NCBI GenBank assembly: GCA_011009095.1
Contig: VTPC01090592.1
Span: 179,639 to 243,638 of the forward strand
DNA length: 64,000 nucleotides
DNA from: Ignelater luminosus
Taxonomy: Eukaryota > Arthropoda > Insecta > Coleoptera > Elateridae
Reading direction: 5' to 3'
Of this stretch, positions 59,330 through 64,000 are shown one piece after another (the first letter of the stretch is position 1; each line of letters starts with the position of its first letter). The notes beneath the pieces are model-generated. The model saw nothing but the letters and a program-made list of their open reading frames with translations. It ran no database searches and had not been told where the DNA came from. Both the position numbers and the translations under genes were made by a program.

Positions 59330-62228
59330 AGACAAGCTTAAGGAACTCTTAAATAAATACGTTACAAAAAGTATTTTTGATCTTAATCCTGACAAATTAG
59401 TCGACAAGTCTACTAAAACAGTACTAAAAGCGGCTGCAAAATGCATCCCAAGAGGACAGGTCAAAACGTTCAAGCCTTTCTCCTCCTTGGCAGCCTTGAA
59501 ACAATCGAAAACCATAGCAAAGAGAAAAGCTGAACGTTCAAAGGCGTTAGCAGATTGTGTTGACCTTAGGTAAAAGCAAACCTCTTTAAAGCGCTAAATA
59601 ATCCAATTAAAACGGTCAGCATACAGATCATTCGTCGGCAAGCTTGATCTCAGGAAAGCGCATAGATTTATATCCAGTCTAAACCATGGGCGTCCGCTCG
59701 ATGATTTCCGGCGGGGGGGGGGGGCTAACCAACAAATTTGTAATATAACCCATTCCGAAATAGGAAACGAGATACAATTAAGAAATCCAGGGGGGCACAG
59801 CGTTCCTCCTTGCCCATAGGAGCGGACGCCCATTGTCTAAACAATGCATGATGGGAAACCCTATCAATGGGAACCAGTTGTATAATGAACGAAAAAATGT
59901 TAACCACTCCCAAACAAATTTCAAATGCTGTTAGCAGTTTTCTTATCTCATCCCGGTACAGGCAGACACTGTCAAGCAAAAAGATTCTCGCATGCCTTAA
60001 TAAGAGAGAGCACAATTTATTTACGGAACTTTTCTTACCAACTGAACTCGACGTTTGCGGTAATTCGCTAAAAAATTGAAAATCTGCAGCACCTGACGGA
60101 ATTTCCCCAGAATATGTCAAACACCTAGGTGTAACATACTCTTTTAAACTTAGTAAATCTTACCTGAGAAAAAATATTCCCCATCAGTGGAAGAAAGCGT
60201 AGATAGAACCTCTTTTGAAAAAAGGAAAACCCCCAAACGGTCTCAGCAGCTATAGGCCAATCTCCCTTACTAGCGTCTACTGCAAAGTTGCCGAAAAATG
60301 GTAAAGATACGGCTCAGAGATTTACCCAGTCCTGTTAAGACGGTTTTCATCACAAGCTGTCTACCCTTGCTGTCCTTATTGATTTCAAAGCAGCTTATGA
60401 TAAAATCTGGCGATCCATGCTGATTCACAAGGTGAAGAAGCACCATGTTTCCAGTAACATGTTAAAATGAATCAAATATTTTTTTTCGCAACGTTTCATT
60501 CGCACCAGATTTCAGCGAGGGACATCGTCCATTAGATCGTTGCCTCAGGGTCTTCCACAGAAAGCGGTTTTAAGCTGTCTGCTATTCAATATCATGATCG
60601 ACGACTTGAAAACTGCTATTGAAAGCATTTTAGGAGTTTTGTGTTTATTTTATGCTAACGACGTCATTCTGTGCGCTAGAAGTAGCAATATAAAAAGTTT
60701 AAAGAAAGCTTTTAATGCCGCAATGGAAGCAGCCAAAAACTAGGTGGACAAAGATAAACTCAATGTCAGCACCGATAAAACAGTCTTCCAACTGTTCACG
60801 ATATGAACTAAAGCTCCACAGTTGAGTATAACCTAAACGATGTGGATTTAAAAAGAACTAACCTCTTAAGATATCTTGGAGTTTTCTTGGATACTAAGTT
60901 AACATGGCCAAGTCACATTAATAGTACAGTTTACCGATCTATCGTACAAAACAACCTTTTAAAAAGACTTACAGCTACCAAATAGGAGGCAACACAGGAC
61001 ATATTGACAACTGCATACAAAACATATGTAAAACCAGCCTTCAAATATGCCAGTGAAGTAATATCTCTTACTAGCCATATAAAAACTAGAAAAAGTACAA
61101 GATAATGCATTACGAATAATTACTGGAGGATCTAAGTCAACTCCAATTGTCACAATGCAGGCACAAACAGGCATAGACCCTCTGGAGACCCGAAGAAAAA
61201 AATTACTCTCAAATTGGGAAAGATCCAGACGAGTTGAACAGTGCTACTAGCAAAAGTACAAAGCCGCTAGCACTTGCTTAAAAACTCAATCCTCTCCTCT
61301 CCCGTATGTAGACTCGCTTCGTCAAAAACGCAGCATGGAACTAGGAACTGCAGAACCCTTTCAAATGCACCACAGAGTTTTTGGAAAAGTACCACCAGTC
61401 AGACTAACGCTTCTGGGTCACAACTCGAATAAGTCAACGTTCCTTTTAGTTGAACTGCAGCAATACGCACTGTCAACCATATCCAATCTCTACCCAGCAA
61501 ATGAGTGACTCCACACGGATCTTCCATTCCTGGATCTGGTGTTACTGTAGCAGGTTTCTACTCCAGCTATTTTGAAGATTATGTGGCAGTTGACAAACAT
61601 TCAATTAATTATGATGGAGAAATTGCTGCAGTCTATCAAGCAGCCCAAAGATTAAAAACACTAACTCACGGCATAACAAGGCAGTATTTTTAGTAGATTT
61701 TCAGGCTGCGATTCTTGTTTTATCCAACAACTCCCAAACTGATTGCTTTCGCACAATGATAAGCTGAGAACTGCTGTCTACATTAATGTGTGATGGATGA
61801 ACAATTTCCCTACAATGGATCTCGAGCCATGTCGGTGTTCCTGATAACGAGAGGGCTGGCCAGTTGGCCAGGTTAGAAACCACTGTAGAGCAACCAAACA
61901 GTCTTGTGTCAATAAGCTCATCAAGAAATAGTATAGACAACAAAATCAATCAGTTAACCAAAGAATGTCTACGGGAAGTGAGTCGCAGGAAGCCATAGAA
62001 GTGTCTCGTTACATAGGGACCCTAACCAGCCGCGTCTACCTCCAGGCGCATCTCCACCGCATTGGGCTAGCGGATTCTGATATCTGTCCACTCTGGATCT
62101 CGGGTAGGATGAACAGACAGCACCTGCAGACCTGTCCCGAACCGGCATCCCCCTTCGTACCATATCATGCCTGTACTGGGAGGCTCGATATCGAATGGCT
62201 AACTAACCACGGTTGGGCGTTATATTAA
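59330..62228 (+). mobile_element. LINE-E, RNase H-bearing non-LTR retrotransposon
   Basis: In order on the plus strand: a linker with AAKCIPRGQVKTFKPFSS near 59435-59485; a 150-bp MITE insertion; RT fingers KSAAPDGISPEYVKHLG near 60080-60130; SSYRPISLTSVYCKVAEKW near 60247-60303; LPQGLPQKAVLSCLLFNIM near 60538-60594; the palm motif changed from YADD to YAND near 60650; RNase H with INYDGEIAAVYQAAQRL near 61605-61655; and a C-terminal zinc-knuckle-like end RIGLADSDICPL near 62060-62095. RNase H places it near the I/R1/Loa lineages. It has many stops. The endonuclease is not recognised. Confidence 0.8.
59685..59834. mobile_element. hAT-type MITE, 150 bp, inside LINE-E
   Basis: The ends form an inverted repeat (A/C)ATGGGCGTCCGCTC with one terminal mismatch, and the 8-bp duplication GTCTAAAC flanks it exactly (59677-59684 and 59835-59842). 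A run of about twelve G lies inside near 59712. It has no coding capacity. The LINE reading resumes after it, so it inserted later. Confidence 0.88.
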
Positions 62229-62299
62229 TCTTACAATTTTTGATTTTGGAAACAAAGAAATGTGAAAATAATAAACAACTGCAAAGCCAGCTTACTTAC

Positions 62300-62449
62300 C
62301 GGTGCACAAAAATACTTCGGATCCTGTAATGTTGGTTGCCCATTTATGACGGGTGAATGCTTACTTCCGTCAAGAATTTGGACATCGTCTTCAGAGGATC
62401 CTTGTATTCCAAGTCTAAAACTCTTTTTGTGAAGATTGTTTACTTTCAT
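62300..62449 (-). CDS. Possible host exon, unknown protein
   Basis: The minus-strand frame starts with ATG at 62449 and runs exactly 50 codons to a strong donor, GCACCG then GTAAGTAAG (62299), in phase 0. It encodes LGIQGSSEDDVQILDG and HSPVINGQPTLQDPKYF. The frame continues only a little beyond the donor, so splicing is plausible. I recognise no domain. A related segment 94 bases upstream (caagaatttggacatcg at 62371 and 62465) shows an internal duplication. It may be the first coding exon of a gene extending to the left, or chance. Confidence 0.35.
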
Positions 62450-64000
62450 TGACTTCTACGTATTCAAGAATTTGGACATCGCCTCAGGGGAGTCCACCTC
62501 CAGATCTTCTTCAGAAATGTTAGAATCGTAGATAAAACGTGGTATTCGACTCGCACAAAATGGGCATTATTCACTCGGATGATTTACAAATGAGCCGAAT
62601 CTTCTTGAATAATAGCCTACATTATGTGCTCGTTAAATAATATACTATTAACTAATACAATAATAATTAATGTAATCGAATATTATACAGAATAGTAAGT
62701 TATATGCTACGATGAATTAACAAATAGATATAATAGATATGTTCGCAGACTGCAGAATTTGAAGACTAATAATAATATATAGTATCTATGATCCACTATA
62801 AAATATTTTAATATTATTTAAAACAAATTAGTGCAGAGAAGATTTGATATGTACAGGATGTTAAAAAACTTTCGTTTCTAACGTATAACACTGCTAACAG
62901 TAATAATCTTTGGTATTATACGTAATATGTCATTCACTACCTCTAACACGATCTTATAATAAACATAATATTACTTTCGGTTAAACCAAAGTTAACATAT
63001 AACAAAAACATACCTAAAAGATCTACGACAGATAAAGATACCATAAATTGACATGTTAAAATGATAACATAGAAAGTCATTGCCATTTTAAAATTAGGTA
63101 GACCTGCAAGATTCCGTTTATTCTAAGAAGAGATGAGACAAAAGTATGAAGTATTGATCTTCTTTTTAGATGGGTGATTCAAAAGCTGTGAATAGAGTTT
63201 CAGAGGTGATTCTATAGGTCAAAAAAGGTTCCACCGAACATAGAGCCTCTGGAGCTTTGTATTTGAGATACACGGTGTTAGCACTTTTATAAATATCACA
63301 ATGTAATGCAGTGCAGTCATAAATCATAAAATATAATATAATATCTACTTTCTATAATAAATGTTATTTAAATTTAATTATAAAAAAACTTGAATACAAC
63401 TCGGGTCTTTCATTGGAGTGGAAGAAGTCCAAAAATATTGCAATTAAAGAACCTAGGGTTTTAGGAAATCGGGGCAAATTGTAATTGCTACAGTTTCCAG
63501 TACAGATATAGCTACGTACCTAAAAAAATACTTCTTATTGTTAGTTAAATTTCAGTAGCTTAACAACTATGTAATTCTGAGTTTTCCACATTTTTATTTC
63601 AGTTACTTTTTAGAAAATAAAGTGATGTTAAATGTATGTATTGTTAAAAATAAATAATTGATCGCATAAACACCTTACAGTCCCAGGATGGACTTTTAAT
63701 TTTTTTAAAGAACTTGAAAGACCGAAACAATAATAGAAAGAGTATTTTATTTATAAAGTTAGTCACTCACATTGTGCAAATTGCAAATGTATAAACTAAT
63801 AGAGTCTTAGGGTTTTCAATTTTATTATATTAAACCTTTTATGCGACTCTTGAAATTAATGAAAATTTTAAGACTTAAATGTAATTGTGTCTTTTTCTAT
63901 TTATGATTGTATAAATAGATATAATTAAGAGAAAATAAGTAAAATACTTCATATTGCTAAATATGACATTATGTTCTTTAATAACACATACAATGTTCAA
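62450..64000. other. Gene-free AT-rich region
   Basis: Apart from the duplicated block at 62465-62500 I see no coding or repeat structure up to the window edge. Confidence 0.35.

Noticed and set aside
1..64000. CRISPR arrays, operons, bacterial-type promoters, tRNA or rRNA genes
   Set aside because: Introns, transposon types and composition are eukaryotic. By eye I found no array of regular direct repeats with spacers and no convincing tRNA cloverleaf or rRNA segment; a covariance-model scan was not possible.

Overview
This is a eukaryotic, AT-rich window, almost certainly from an insect. It has small GT-AG introns, part of one recognisable animal gene, and a dense mix of decayed transposable elements of typically arthropod kinds. 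There is no operon structure. The order is not proven; a beetle would fit the element mix, but that is inference. A run of ten N at 30971-30980 shows this is a scaffolded assembly.

The only host gene I recognise with confidence is a prolyl 4-hydroxylase alpha subunit on the minus strand. Its first three coding exons lie at 9753-9575, 9512-9361 and 3458-3123 and join in frame for 222 residues. They encode a signal peptide plus the N-terminal and TPR-type substrate-binding region. The catalytic dioxygenase exons must lie beyond the left edge. The second intron (5.9 kb) holds a mariner relic, a pogo relic, LTR-like debris and a Tc1-like relic. Weaker candidate host exons are at 11353-11600 (+) and 62300-62449 (-).

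Region by region: 0-3 kb has a probably intact DD41D mariner set in a tandem repeat, then a hAT-type MITE with a Harbinger-type MITE nested inside it. 3-10 kb is the hydroxylase gene. 11-15 kb holds LTR-leader-like repeats and an unrecognised broken coding stretch. 15-17 kb is a Ty3/gypsy relic (-). 17.4-22.6 kb is a LINE (-) split by a complete but inactivated hAT element (19171-21861, 8-bp target duplication). 22.9-25.6 kb is a second LINE (-). 27-29.3 kb is a pogo end followed by a gypsy relic (+). 30275-33186 is a complete PIF/Harbinger element whose two genes interlock on opposite strands. 36.9-38.8 kb is a pogo/Tigger transposase pseudogene (-) abutting a gypsy RNase H fragment (+). 39499-40499 is a fold-back element. 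44.9-46.7 kb has Penelope-like and Helitron fragments. 50.6-52.2 kb has two LINE fragments. 58.5-62.2 kb has a BEL/Pao relic and an RNase H-bearing LINE interrupted by a 150-bp MITE. The rest is AT-rich sequence in which I see no genes.

The mobile-element genes do not work together as one system. They are independent selfish elements in layers, and target-site duplications and interruptions give a partial order of insertion. The most unusual architecture is the Harbinger element: the intron of the MADF/BESS-type gene contains the antisense catalytic exon of the transposase, and the region between the two transposase exons contains the second exon of the MADF gene.
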